From Thinopyrum elongatum (Eukaryota; Streptophyta; Magnoliopsida; Poales; Poaceae): DNA of 64,000 nt. Below are positions 31,769 to 44,299 of the stretch, in pieces. A program made the position numbers and the translations under genes. A model generated the notes under the pieces. That model was not told where the DNA came from, made no database searches, and was given only the letters and a program-made list of their open reading frames with translations. Numbering within the stretch: the stretch's first letter is position 1; every line of letters begins with the position of its first letter. The stretch is from contig CM022303.1 of assembly GCA_011799875.1 (NCBI GenBank), positions 734,695,321 to 734,759,320 of the forward strand, read 5' to 3'.

Positions 31769-33065
31769 TGATACCATCCCAACTTTCAACCTTTTCAGAG
31801 TTCATTTGAAGTGTTTTTCAATTTCAGGGTCATTTAGCTCAAAAAAATCAGTAAATGCATGAAAAATAACAAACGAAGTCAGAAAGGGTTGGAAATTGAT
31901 GATGCGGCTTTGAATGGTGCATTTTGAACACACAAAATGTCTGGAGTTCAAATAAGTTCAAAAAAATGAAATCCCTTTGTAACAGATGAGTTTTCGTACG
32001 AAACCCTGATACTTCGAAAGAGATTGTCCATTTTGTACAAGAAGTGCATCCAGTTTTTGCCGTAACCCTCTCAACTTTTTAGAACATGCTATGTGCGTAA
32101 AATGATGATACCATGCCAACTTTCAACCTTTTCAGAGTTCATTTGTAAGTGCTTTTCCATTTCAGGGTCATTTAGCTCAAAGAATGAACTAATAGCAAAA
32201 AGAATGAACTAGAAAACTTTTATGAAACTCTAATAGCAAAAAGAATTAACTAAAAATAATCAATTAAAATATTCTGTTATGATAAACTAAAACAAAACTA
32301 TAATATTCTTCAATAGCAAAAAGAATCAACTAAAAAGCTTTTATAAAACTCTAATAGCAAAAGGAATCAACTAAAAAGATTTTTATAAATCTCTAGTATT
32401 TTTGAAACTAAAATTATTTAAAATTTATGCAACCAAAATTATCAAAGTATTTTTTGTTCAAAACATTAATAGCAAAAAGAATTTTCATAAACAATTTTTT
32501 GTTAGAAACTATAATAGCAAACTAAAATAACAAAATCTATTTTTAATTAAAAAGACATTTAAAATAACCTAAAAATAACCAAATTGAATATAATGATAAA
32601 ACACAATAATATTAAATAGCAGGAAAAAGAATCACTCAAAAATCTATTTTTATAGTAAAGTTATTCACAAGCTAGTGATTCACACAAATTTCAAAGAATT
32701 CAAATTTAAACTATTCAAATTTGAAAACTAATGGCACTAACAGAAAGTTTATAATTTTTGTGACCTAAAAGCAAAAAGAATCACTGAAAAACTGTAAGTA
32801 TTTAGCTGTAAGTAGAAATAAAAGAAAATAAATAAAGCAAAAAACAAAACAAAAAAACTGGAAAAAAAATGCCGCCTACTGGGACACCACGGTCTGAATA
32901 CGACTAGAAACCCAACCAGCTAGTTGGGCCAGGATTCAGGCCCGCAGAAGGCCCAGTAGGCCCAGAGGCAGAGGAGTGTGCAATTAGGCCCGTAAGCCTG
33001 CATTTGATAGGAGCTCGAGAGGGTTGGCGCAGCAGCGCTTATAAACCACTCTCGAGCCCTCTCAG
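31735..33065. other. non-coding CACTA module between the two genes
   Basis: A block of about 130 bp, 'CAACTTTTTAGMACATGCTA' onward, occurs at 31735 and again at 32070. The phrases 'CGAAACCCTGATACTT' and 'AAGTGCATCC' (32002-32060) recur in CACTA-3 (44332-44390). The rest is AT-rich with copies of 'AATAGCAAAAAGAATCAAC'. No gene is visible. Confidence 0.6.
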
Positions 33066-33305
33066 CTAGCGAGGTGGGACTAAACTTTTGGCCCCGGGCA
33101 GCACCTCCCTTTCTTCCCGGTTGGTGGCACGAACCGGGACCAATGCCCCCCTTTCGTCCTGGTTCGTGCCACCAACCGGGACCAAAGGTCTCTGCTTCCT
33201 GCACTTTGGGCTGACGAAAAGAGACCTTCGGTACCGGTTGGTGGCACGAACTGGGACCAATACCAACCTTTAATCCCGGTTGGTGCCACGAACCGGGTCC
33301 AATGC
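33066..33305. repeat. internal copy of the CACTA-M subterminal array
   Basis: 'GCGAGGTGGGACTAAACTTT' is followed by 'GGTTGGTGGCACGAACCGGG' and inverted partners, the same motif set as at the two ends of the element. In CACTA-1 the 'GAGGTGGGACTAAAC' phrase precedes the right terminal array, which suggests this is a former element end now buried in the middle. Confidence 0.75.
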
Positions 33306-33308
33306 TTC

Positions 33309-33322
33309 GTGTATATAAGCAG
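33309..33322 (+). promoter_or_regulatory. TATA box of the second CACTA-M promoter
   Basis: 'GTGTATATAAGCAG' directly follows the internal array and precedes a GC-rich leader and the protease gene. Confidence 0.6.
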
Positions 33323-33329
33323 TACTTGT

Positions 33330-35193
33330 GAAAAATTTCCATTTAGTTCTTCGATCCTGCTCTCCCACGACGGCGCCGACGAACACCTTGACGCCACCAG
33401 GCTGCCGGACCTCGACGCCGACGCCCTCGCCGCGCCCTGCCTCTCTGCCCGATGCCGCCGCTTCGGGCGCCCCTGCCCTGCCCCGATGCCACCGCGCCCC
33501 TGCCCTGCCCCGACGCCGCCGCGCCCCTACCCTGCCGTCAACGCCGCCGCACCACAGCCCGCCGACCAGGCTGGTACTCCCTCCTCCCTCCTACCCCTCT
33601 CCTCCGTCCTTCCTCGATGTATGTGATGATGGTCAAGTTGGTTCAGAGAGTTGCAAAGTTTCAGAGAATTGCATGGTTTCAGCCATGTCCACAAGGTGTT
33701 TGATGAAATGCTAGGGCTAGCTAGGAAACTTTGTTTTATGTGAAACTTGGCAGGATGATGTCTCCTTCAATGTTAGTGAAGATGGTCAAGTTAGTTTGAT
33801 AAAAGGAAAAACTTGTTAGTGCAAGTTTTATTAGAATTTAGTGCTGGACAGAAATTACAGGGATTTTTTGGGTGGACTTGCTAGATAAAATTGGGGCTGC
33901 CCTTCTGGACTTAAGGGTTTAGTTGGAAGGACTACAAGATGTAAAAAATTCAGAATTTTTTTAGCAAGGAAAAATAGGGTTGAAGTTCAATGCCAAGATT
34001 GGACCAAAATTGAAAAATGGAAGTTGTGCTCAAAATTTTCAAATGACCAAAGTGGGTTTTTGCATAAAAATGATCTATAGGCATCAGAGGACTTCTCAAA
34101 AATTTTGTGGCATTTGAAAAGAATTATTTGAAATATTTCTAGTGCAACAGGGTCATTCTAGAGTTTGAAAATACTAATAAAAGAATTTTTTGAGGCCAAA
34201 TCATTATAAAAATAATTACTACTGATGTTTTTGTTCATAGCATTTTTTTGTCCATGTATGTATGTATGGATATGGATGTATATAGAAAATGTTCATATAT
34301 GATTTTTTTTTTGTTCATAGATTTTGTTTTGTTCATAGCAATTTTTTCCATGTATGTATGTATTTTTTTTAGATGTGCTCTTTTTTTTAGATGAGATGAA
34401 ATGAGATGAGATGAGATGTCCATTTGTTGTATAAACATAACCCCGATAACTTCAATTCCCCTCGGGCTTATATTTTTGTGAGCATAGAAATTTTTGTAAC
34501 TTGTATGTGTTTCACCACCGCGGGCTTATATACTTGATTGGACTATGGAGTGCATATTTAGTCGAGTCCAACATCAATATTAGTGAATGATTTCATATTG
34601 TTGGGCACCGCGGAGAGTTGTGAGAGGTGTTTTTCCTTTGATTTTGAGGCATATGATCTAGATAATGTCCAATGCCTCATATCGCGAACATAGTTATATT
34701 GGACAATTGATCTTCATATAAATGAAGCATAAAAGTTTAGCAATCACTTAGAAATTTTCATCTTGTAGGAGTACATGTAAAAAAATTCAGAGTTGCTCAT
34801 TCACTTAGAAATTTTCATGTTGTTCATTGACTTAGACATGAGGGGGGACGTCGATCAACCCCCTCTCACACGACCAACTCTCGAGTCCACCCAAACCGGG
34901 ACTGAAAAAGCGTTGTCGAGGCCACCCCAAACCCTAGAAGAGTTGTCGAGGCCACCCAAATTTACCAAGTTAAAAGAGCGTTGTCGAGTCCACCCCAAAC
35001 CCTAGACGAAGAAAGAGCGTTGTCGATCTACCCCCTCCCGCCCCTACCCGTAATTGTTATGTTCATTGTTGTCATTAGCTAGGTATATGTTTGTGCATAT
35101 GATTCCTTGTTGTGATATTAGCTAGGTCTATGTTTGCCACTAATATATATCCATCTCTCATGTTTGTATATTGCCATGTTGTAATATTTGCAG
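33330..35193 (+). other. leader and first intron of the protease gene
   Basis: 33360-33600 is GC-rich with open frames in all three plus frames and no domain. 'CACAAGGTGTTTGATGAAATG' starts near 33689 and matches the leader at 18964-18985. AT-rich, intron-like sequence follows, with a 'GATGAGATGAGATGAGATG' microsatellite near 34391-34419, up to the acceptor 'ATATTTGCAG' at 35193. Confidence 0.4.
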
Positions 35194-38100
35194 AAACTAT
35201 GGATCAAAGAGACTTGGAACAAGAACAGTTGTTGGGGGATATAATCCTTGGCGGAGGTGATCCCTTTTCGTTTCTCAACGACACCGATGGTCAGGAAGGA
35301 GAGGATGACGGCTCCTGTGATCGAACAATGGAGGAGGAACGAGATGATCATGAAGGCTCCGGTGACCGAATGGCGGAGGAAGAAGGAGACCATGATGACG
35401 GCTCCGGTGACCGAGCGGAGGAGGGAGCTGTTGCAAAGTCCAGCGAGGTATATATATTAATTAAGCCTGTGCTGACTAATTGATGCATTAATTGTTTTGG
35501 TATGTACATATATTAACGCTTCTTTCTTCTTTTATAGCCCTCCGGATCAAGCCAAACTTCCGTAACGAGACGAGGCCCAAAGAAAAGGTTGCGCCAGGAT
35601 GAAAGGTTCACGATCACAGAAATCGCGGACGATGGCCAACCGATTGAACCCAAGCGGATCAAGGACGCATTTGTTGCTCAGTGCGGAGCTATTGTTAGGG
35701 ACAGCCTCCCGATCAGCATCGTGCAATGGAATAAGAGTAAGGACGACGACCCTGAAGTTTCTTATGTCAAGGATAGACAGAAAGATGATCTTTGGACCTC
35801 GCTGACGGCAAATTTCATCCTACCGCCAGAGGAGGATCCGAATAAGCCATTTATATAGCCAAAGGTCAAGGTGTTTGCTCTTAAGAAGATGGCAGATCTA
35901 TTCAAGAACTGGAAGAAAGAGTTAAACACAAAGTTTCTCAACAAAGGGGAGACTCCAGAATTCATCGGCCGATATGAGAAGATAAGAGATCACTGGCCCG
36001 CATTTGTGGCCTACAAGAATTCGGAGAAGGGTAAGAAAAGGTCAGAGACAAACAAGAAAAATGCTGCGAAGAAGAAGTATCAGCATCACACAGGGTCAGG
36101 TGGCTACTACAAAGCCCGGCCGTTGTGGGACAAAGCTGAGCAAGACTTGCTTGCTAAAGGGGTCCAACCAGCGACATTGAACTGGCCAGACCGTTCAAGG
36201 ACTTGGTTCTTCGGGGTTGGGGGAACTTTGGACCCAGAAACAGGGGAGTGTCGTTGGACGGACGAGCAACTTGCAATACCAATGAAGAAGCTTCTGGAAT
36301 ATATCACCGCAGCGCAGGAAGGGACGTTCATTCCCGATAGAGAGAAGGACGAGCTGACTGAGGCTCTCGGGAATCCTGAGCACCCTGGACGAACACGAGG
36401 CACACCAGGCTCCGTTCCATGGGTGATTGGGTTTCCCGGTGCAGGCGGTTACAGAAGCCGAGAAAGAAAGAGGAAAGCGGAGCTGAGCGAAATGCAGATG
36501 CTCAATGCAAGAATAGCGAAGCTAGAGGAACTTGCAGCTGCCGGCCAACCATCTAAGCGGCACGAAGCTACCCCAAAAGCTACCCCACCATCTCAGCGGA
36601 GAAGCAGCGTGGCTTCCACGGAGCTCATTCAGCCTGATTTCACGGCTCCTCGCTACCTCGTGGATACTATCAAGGAGGCTCAACATTACGAGCTTATGAC
36701 GAAATGGCAGAACCTGACTTTGAAGGCGGCTGTCGGCTCTGTTGCACATCCTCAAGCTGACGGAACTTTTCACTGCCGTCCGATTCCACATGGCTATGAT
36801 GTTGTGATGGTGGATGAAATAATGGATGGATTTGAGGAGCTGGAGCTTGACCACCGTATAGGTGAAGGGAGAATCAGCTGGTTTATGCTTTGAGGAGTAC
36901 ATGTCTATGGAGGAAGGAGTACATCAAGCTTCCAAACTGGACGCCTCCTCCTCCTCTTCCTACGGCGAGTCAGGGCACTCCGCCTCCTCCTCCTTCTCCT
37001 TCGGCGAGTGATCAGGGCACTCCGCCTCCTCCGGCGCGTCGGAGCACTCCGCCTCCTCCTCTACCTCGTCAGCAACGGCGGAAGAGAGCCGCCGCCGCTC
37101 CGGCGGCTAGCAGTACAACCAGAGGCGGGAAGCAATTCAGATATGGTCCATCACTCAAGCCTCTGGAAAAGTTACCATATGAGAGGACCGACAAGGAAAA
37201 CGCGGAAATCAGTGCTGCCAAAGTGCATGAACATTTTGCACGGAATCCTCCACCTCCGAAGGAAACGATAGATCCGGTGAAAGCAAAGCACACTATCGAT
37301 GCGCTAAAGCGACCACCATCGCCTCCGCCGCAATCCAACTATGAGCGCATTATTGAAAGGACATATAAGGAAGCGGAGCGGTCGGGAAGTACTTGCAGTG
37401 ATGCAAGGTTAGCAGAACGAAGAAGTGGGAAAACAATTCCCCAGCTCGGCGAACAGGCGAACCAATCATGCCCCCGCTCAAGGTGTTTAGCGATATCGTC
37501 GCTAATCATCCGGGGATGGTGCCCGGTACCAATCCTGCTGATTACCTGAGCGATGTTGTAGAGTTTGAAACAATGGAGATGGACGAATTCAGATACCAGT
37601 ACGGGCAGCCTCTCATCAAACCTGATCATCCTCCTCTAAGAACGATGATGCAAAGATTGCATGAATGGTACATGAAAACCTGCAGCGAGTCTAGGAAGGA
37701 TAGTTTGATGCTGAGAATTAAAGAGGAGCACGACCTCGTTGGAACTGAGTTGTTGCCTGTTGAATTTGACGAGTTATTCCAGTTATACAATCAAATGGCC
37801 CTCGACAAACAACTCGTGACTTGCTACTGTCTGTAAGTACTACTTCTGTAATTAAGTCTCTATATATAGCTCAGCTCTTTCATTGCATGTATATATAATT
37901 ATCCTCACTATATTATGCAGATTGAAGATCGTCGAATGCAAAAAAGCACAAATCTATGACATTCGGTTCATTAACCCAAATATCATACATGAATGGACGG
38001 TTAAAAACAGAGTCACAGATACCGAGGACAACTTGCTACAATCGTTGCTTAAAAATCAAAACAAAGAGAAAATGCTCTTTCCTTACAACTTCTAGTGAGT

Positions 38101-38885
38101 GTTACTGTCTTGTGCATATTCGGTTTCCCTTACTCGAGGTTATAGTAATGTAATTGATGAGTTATGCATGCGTGCGCAGCTTCCACTTTATTCTGCTTGA
38201 GATTAAGCTTGACCGGGGAGTAGTAACTGTCTTAGACTCGAGACGAAAAGATCCCCAGGACTATGCGGACATGACTGAAATGCTCCAGAAGTAAGTTCAA
38301 TCGATCATTATCGCACCATATCGGCAACTTTGTTCATTTCCTGATATCAAGTAATTATTTTCTTTGTCTGGCAGGGTTTGGAAAGAGTTCACCGCAATTG
38401 CTCCGGGACTGCCGAGGGAGCTGCGATTTACACACCCGAAAGTAAGTACTACTAGCTAGTTCCGCGCATCTCCCATTGATTCTAGCTAGTTCATCAATAC
38501 CATTTATCATGTTTGATTATCAGTTTGATTGAACTCTATTTCTCGTAAAGTGCTTGTGGCAGGAAGCCAGGAATGATTTTTGTGGATACTACGTTTGTGA
38601 GTTCATCTATAACGCGACGGCCTCTCAGCGGGGCTACTCTGAAAAACAATATGAAGTACGTAAACAATAATATTCACAATTTTATTTTATTACCATCATT
38701 TGTGTTGAGTTTCATTCATATATATGTATTGACCCCCTTCTTTAAATTAGATGTGGCAGATGCGGGATGAACTCCTACCACATGATCACATACGAGCAAT
38801 TCAAGAGGAATTGGCGGGATTCTTTCTTGACCACATCATACATAAAGCCGGAGAATGCCATGTGGATATAGACTTTAGATGTTAG
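35194..38885 (+). pseudogene. CACTA-borne Ulp1/SENP-type (C48) cysteine protease gene, nearly complete
   Basis: Seven exons fit GT-AG rules: 35194-35447 (ATG 35199), 35538-37832, 37921-38094, 38180-38290, 38375-38441, 38551-38655 and 38751-38885. Exon 1 is acidic. Exon 2 carries the plant En/Spm-associated region ('ARPLWDKAEQDLLAKGVQPA', 'WFFGVGGTLDPETGECRW'), then a Pro-rich linker and 'PPLKVFSDIVANHPGMVPGT'. Exons 4-6 carry the protease triad layout: His in 'YFHFILLEI', Asp in 'VTVLDSR', and Gln and Cys in 'CLWQEARNDFCGYYVCEF'. Ulp1-type enzymes remove SUMO-like modifiers in the nucleus; the substrate here is unknown. Damage is limited to one TAG (35856-35858), a one-base insertion near 36870 and a one-base loss near 37464. 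The triad residues are intact, so the source family is probably active or recently was. Confidence 0.88.
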
Positions 38886-39234
38886 GATTGTAAGAGATCT
38901 TATATTGTATATATGTAGCTAGTAGCGTCGGATAGATATACGAAAACTTGTTGTTCGACCAATCTCTCGGAGAAAGAGAGGTCACTTCTCTCTGTATATG
39001 TTCATGACGATCTTGTGTACTTAATGGTTCCTTCATTTGCTTACTAGCTAGTGTGTCGAGTTCTCTTTATACGTATAGTAGCTAGCGTCGACCAAGCACG
39101 GAGATAAAGAGAGGTCACTTCTCTCTATTAGCTAGCTAACACAATATGAAACCCCTAAATTAACCCTCCAAAACCCCTAACCCCCCCCCCCTTCAAAAAA
39201 TAAATAAAACCCCGCTCCTACCAGCTGCTGACGC

Positions 39235-39452
39235 GTGGATGCCTTTTGGTCCCGGTTGGTGTTACCAACCGGGACTAAAGGTCCTCCTGCCTGGGCGCCC
39301 CGCAGCGGCCACGTGGAGCCCCTTCTGTCCCGGTTCATAAGCGAACCGGGACTAAAGGTTTTGGGCTTTAGTCCCGACCCTTTAGTCCCGGTTCCAGAAC
39401 CGGGGCTAAAGGGCCTCTGGAACCGGGATAAACGAGCCGTTTTCTACTACTG
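39235..39452. repeat. right subterminal array of CACTA-M
   Basis: 'TTTTGGTCCCGGTTGGTG', 'ACCAACCGGGACTAAAGG' and 'TTTAGTCCCGGTTCCAGAAC' are arranged as inverted pairs up to the terminal repeat. A run of 11 C lies just outside the array, at 39181-39191. Confidence 0.88.
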
Positions 39453-39455
39453 CTC

Positions 39456-41140
39456 TCTCCCCCTCCAATCCTCCCAAAAACCATCATGCTATAAAGATAT
39501 ACAATCTGGAAAATGACAACAACCATCATTTCCAAACTCTCCCAACAAAGTGACATCAATAAAAACAAAAGAGATTCTTCTATTTCACCAATGATTTGTT
39601 TCATGCCTCGCTTCAACCTTGCGTGCAAATGGAAAACTCCCTAAGCTTAAACCTGAATTTAGTTAGGGGGAGTGTAATACAATTATGGAAGTGCTATTTG
39701 TTTTAAACTTGGCTATACAGGCAAAATTGAAAGCATCTACCATTATAAACCCTTTTATTTAATTCAAATGTCCAATAGAAAACAAGAACAAAAAGTTGGA
39801 AGAAGTACAAGAGTTACTACATGGTGGAGGGGTCAAAGAGGCATTTGATCTCATCAACATGAAGACCAAGCGCGAATTGAATCAGCAAGAGACCATTCAA
39901 CCATCTGCGGTATCTCCATTACTAAGCTTCCTAACATTTTAAAACAACTTGCAGCTGACGGATAAAATTAGTACAGTACAAAGTAGCTAGGCGCTGCAAC
40001 AATTTTGTACAAGAGAAAGTATGCCTGTTTGATCTATTATTTTAGAGAACAGTATGTTGAAGTACTAATTGAGCAGTTTAATTGTTTGTAGCATTGTCAA
40101 TTGTAATGGACATATTTGATCTTTGCTTGTGTATTCTGTGTTACTCTCTCTATTCTGTGTGAAGTCGCAGCAGGAGTAGATCAGTTGGAGCAGGAGTAGA
40201 CCAGACCATGGAGGGAAGCTTCATGCCCCAAGCTATGGACTGCAACATGATATGTATACTTAAAACATGTATAAACAACTGGTTGTGCAACCCTCAGCTT
40301 TCGATCGGTGCACTTCCACCCCCATCGTACAAAATTTGTTTATTGATCAAAAATATATTCCTGACTCTACTTGAAGAAAAGAATATACAGATGTTTCCAA
40401 CTCAGAAAGAGCATGTGCTTTTTTAGGGAAAAGGAAGGGGTACACATCTTGCTATGTTATCCAAATATTCTAAGATATTCCTAACTACATCCACAACAGA
40501 TTTCTAACCTCGTAGAGAGAAGTATATGGATTATATATATATAACTTCTGAGAGAAATTAAATATTATTTAAGCAGCAATATACATGTAGAATGGAAATT
40601 TGGGGCATACTACTCAGAGGAAGAGGCATATACTATATCAAAACTATGTAGTATGTGTATACTTTTGCCCTAAAAGGAGTGTGATTAAGTTTTTGGTGTA
40701 CCAAACCAATCTGCATAAAATTCAGTAAAATCTGCAAACACCAAGAAAAAATGAAAATTCATACTTGTCAAGACACAGCTCACCCGCATCCATCATGGTC
40801 CTACTATTCCAGAATTAAAATTACCTTTGAGGATTCTTCCATTGCGCAGCTAATTCCCTCCCTGTAGCCTATAGGGCACTATTGTGATATAAATTTAGAT
40901 GTATATACAACCCTAACTTGATCTGAATAAACAGACAAAATTGATGGAAACATAGAATAAAAGCATACATTACATGGATGAGAGGACAAGGGCTCTGAGC
41001 TAGACATGTTGGCTGTACTATGTTGTGCTAGCTCCATAAATACAGATGGGATTTCCTATCTGATGGGTATCTTTTTAACGTAATGTAATCTGGTAAGTAA
41101 GCTAAATTATTACCTGGACCCCAAAACATACGACACATGA
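39456..41140. other. unclassified stretch right of CACTA-M
   Basis: It should be the continuation of the sequence that CACTA-M entered at 18573. I see short exon-like text around 39780-39910 ('GGGVKEAFDLINMKTKRELN' in the plus frame) without a recognisable domain, then AT-rich DNA. No second Helitron end was found. Confidence 0.3.
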
Positions 41141-41324
41141 TTGCTACCTCCAAATGCAACTATTCAATATCCATGTCGTTCCAATAAACAAATATTTCAG
41201 TTAGAGGCATCAATGAAGTCTTTTGAACAGATTCTGGCGGGCATGTGGATATGCGAGGTCCGGGCAGAGTCCATCATTTCATGTGTGGCGACTGCACACA
41301 ATAGTCATCCACTACTGAGGAACG

Positions 41325-42110
41325 TTGAGCTATTGGAGTCGAGTTAAACACAGATGTGTGCTATGCCATCGTTGCCAAGAACGGGCGCATTTGTTTTTGA
41401 GGGGTAGGAGGTTCCGGACAATGTGGAGAGAGTGCGGAATTGAGTTGACCCGCCTAAAACTACTGGATAGACAGTCACCGAGAGAGCTACTGGAATCACT
41501 GTTTAATCTGCTGGAACATGACAAACTAAGCGCAATTTGCCTCTTGTGATGTTGGTGGACTGAAAGAAACAAAGCAAATCATGGACAGACCCGTATGACT
41601 CCTGGATAGTTCCATTTCAACATCCGAAGACAAGTCCAGGAATGGGAGGAGTTTCTGGGCAGGAAGCCAAGTGATGCACCCCGACCAGTTCAGCATTAGC
41701 TGAAACCTGCTGTAGAGTTTGTTAAGATAAATGTTGATGCCGCTTTTCATACCGACTCTGGTACAGAAGGTTGGGGTATGGTAGCTAGAGATAATGAGGG
41801 GATGGTCATTTGCGCAGCATCTGGATGCCTAGCACATCAGTCAGAGGCTCTACATGCTGAAGCCTCGGCCCTTTTGAATGCCATCCAGTTTGCGGAAGCA
41901 CAAGGAATGGGGAGAGTGGTATTTGAAACAGACTGTCTGGCACTCCCACAAGCAGTATCCTCATCAAGTCTCGACCGTGGCCCTCTTGGTGTCATCTTCA
42001 GAGAAGCAAAGTATCAGCTCCAGCTAGGCTTTATTGAATTTCTTGTCTCATATTGTCCTAGAGTTTAAAATCAACCAGCTCATATGCTGGCATCGTTGGG
42101 GTGCCGGAGC
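41325..42110 (+). pseudogene. LINE-like RNase H (RVT_3) domain, decayed
   Basis: The reading moves between frames. About 41350-41560 gives the C-terminal linker of plant non-LTR reverse transcriptases ('MWRECGIELTRLKLLDRQSP', then 'WWTERNKANHG' after a stop). From about 41714 the RNase H fold follows: 'FVKINVDAAFHTDSG' (first catalytic Asp), 'SEALHAEASALLNAIQFAEA' (Glu), 'VVFETDCLALPQAVSSSSLD' (Asp) and 'NQPAHMLASLG' behind an in-frame TAA at 42066. This domain is the last part of plant LINE ORF2, and the A-rich tail downstream agrees. At least three stops or frameshifts make it non-functional. Confidence 0.78.
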
Positions 42111-42217
42111 AATGCGGACTGCCAAACTTTATGGCCGCCGAACCGCCCACTAGATGTAACCGTTGCTGTGACCGCCGATTTGGTCGGTCACCGTAATTTT
42201 GGAATGCAAGGTGTTCC

Positions 42218-42252
42218 AAGTTCAAAAAAAAAAGGAAAAAAAAAGAAACCAA
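42218..42252 (+). other. A-rich tail, probable LINE 3' end
   Basis: 'CAAAAAAAAAAGGAAAAAAA' lies about 110 bp after the RNase H domain, as expected for the 3' end of a LINE. The left end of the element and its target duplication were not identified. Confidence 0.5.
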
Positions 42253-42269
42253 ACCGATCGGCCTCCTTT

Positions 42270-43176
42270 ATGCATGAATGTATTTTTCCTGGTTTAGCCT
42301 TACACCATGACCTTCTGTTTTGACACGAACCTGGCTTTTGACCATGTCGTCTAGACGGTACAGCATAACTGGACTTTAGCAGAGAACTGACTAGTTCGGA
42401 ATCTCCAGGCCCACATAGCTCACACATTATTCCGTCTCTACCTTAGTGTAGTCTCTGTATCACTCTGATATGCTTTGGTTCTGCGTGCATAGCACTATCA
42501 CCTGATGATACGTCTGGCAATACCGTGTCCGTATCACCACCTAACATGTCCTCTTCTCAGAGTGATAGTAAGAATGGTCTTCGTAAACACCTTCAAGAAG
42601 GGAAATGGCGCCCGCGGACGGTGCCGTTGCCTGCATCAACCCCCGTTGACCACAAAGTTTTCGCCCAGACCCATGCACTACCGTCTTACCAAACCCTGGG
42701 GATGGTCCGGCCTAGCCAACAGCCTCCAACGCTGCGCCCTACTGTGACCGGACATGGTCCAGTGGGGAGGAAGTACTCTTCGACAATGCCTCCAACGAGG
42801 TGAAGGACGCCCACGAGCGCCATCATCATCGGTCAGCACCAACACCCGTCGAAGAACAAGGCTTTCGCCCAGAGCCTTATGCCTCTCCACCTCTACAGAC
42901 ACCGGGGAGGGAGCCAAGCCACTGCAGACCTGCGAGACCGAGCCGCGACTCCGCTCATATTCATCAGTGGCGAACCAGACCAATTGGATCAGAAGGATGC
43001 CACGTCACCGCATCACCACGGAGGACTGCCTGTGTCGATGCCGACACCGCCACCGCCCCACCACTGCATGATTCCAATCTCACGTGCACGTTTCCAGTAT
43101 CTCCGATGTGCACGTTCGCAATCTCTCTTGTACACACATCCACATGTTAAAAAACGTGATCTACTCAAACACGCAT
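42270..43176. other. unclassified GC-rich stretch
   Basis: 42580-43070 has open frames in all plus frames caused by composition. The phrases 'CCTTCAAGAAGGGAAATGGC' and 'CACAAAGTTTTCGCCCAGA' look like the 5' part of a Triticeae LINE, but I cannot confirm this. Confidence 0.3.
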
Positions 43177-44299
43177 ACGCACTACTAGGAAACTGCTTAT
43201 AGGTGGGATCACATTAGTGGCGAGCAGGCTGAGGGCCCCATCAGTGCTATTTTGGCCAGATACCAGTGGCGGGTGGAATAAGATGCCTGCCACTGGTATT
43301 ATGTGATCAGTGGCGGGCATAAATTCTTGCCCGCCGCTTATTTTCTCGGCCCAGGTTAGCCATGGGCCAATAGTACCAGTGGCGGGTGCAACAGGTATGC
43401 CCACCACTGATATTTACATCAGCAGTGGTGGGCCCTGGTAACTGACGGCCACTGGTAATTCGGCCACTGATTTAGCCCACGTTATCCCTGGGGGAAGGTA
43501 TACCAGTGGTGGGTCCCTACGTCGGCCCGCCACTGATTAAACATGTAGGTATTTTGTTTGATTTTCTGCATTTTTTGAGATTTGATCGTGTTTTTTTATG
43601 ACCTTGGTACTGTATAAAAAATGGTTTGAAAGTTGTAGGTTTTATTATTTGCTATATTTTAGACATTTTATTAATAAATTTATATTTAATTGGATATAAT
43701 TCAAATTTGAACTGTAACTATACATTTAAAATTAATATCAAAAGATTGGAAGAAAGATAAAAAATAAGGTATTTAGGTTTGATGAAACAAAAGGTTGCTA
43801 CTTTCAAATATGTATATGTCAAAATAGAAACACTACACGACATAATTATAATTATGTAAAATTGTTTTTTGAATTTTTAAAGAAAAATAATGTTGTCTGA
43901 AACCTATGAAACTTTTCATGGTGTCATTACATGACATGTAGAGGTTGTGATGAAATTTTTAATGATATTTAAAAAGGCTATGATGTAGATTGTTTACAAA
44001 TTGAAGATGGCCTCGAGGCACGCGCGACGCATACCCAATTAACGAACGTGTTGGGGATATTTACATATATGGCCTAAATACATATTTAAGAACCTAAATG
44101 GTATGTTTTCACCAATATTTGGGCATTTTTTAATGTACATGTAGTTCAAATTTGATTTATGTCCATTAAATAATTAGAAATGCATTAAATGCCCTAAATA
44201 TATCATATTAACCCAGAATAGTCCCAAAATTGACCATGAAACTTGCAATGGTGTATATTGAACATAAAAAAGTTAAAAGCGGAAATAATGAAAAAAATT

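Larger units (their letters stand above)
18574..39452 (+). mobile_element. CACTA-M: large CACTA transposon with nested copia
   Basis: The left end is 'CACTAGTAGAAAGC' (18574) and the right end is 'GCCGTTTTCTACTACTG' (39452), the inverse with one change in the terminal CACTA. CTC flanks both sides (18571-18573 and 39453-39455). Arrays of 'TTTAGTCCCGGTT' and 'AACCGGGACTAAAGG' lie at both ends and also at 33100-33300. In order it encodes a coiled-coil/membrane ORF, TNP2 transposase (split by the copia element) and a seven-exon Ulp1-type protease gene, all on the plus strand. Without the copia element and one TSD copy it is about 11.2 kb. Each gene is damaged, so the copy is no longer autonomous. 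Confidence 0.93.

Noticed and set aside
36890..37549. Pro-rich ORF as a separate gene
   Set aside because: It is the continuation of the Ulp1-type gene after a one-base frameshift near 36870, and its last 20 or so residues are out of frame after a second shift near 37464.
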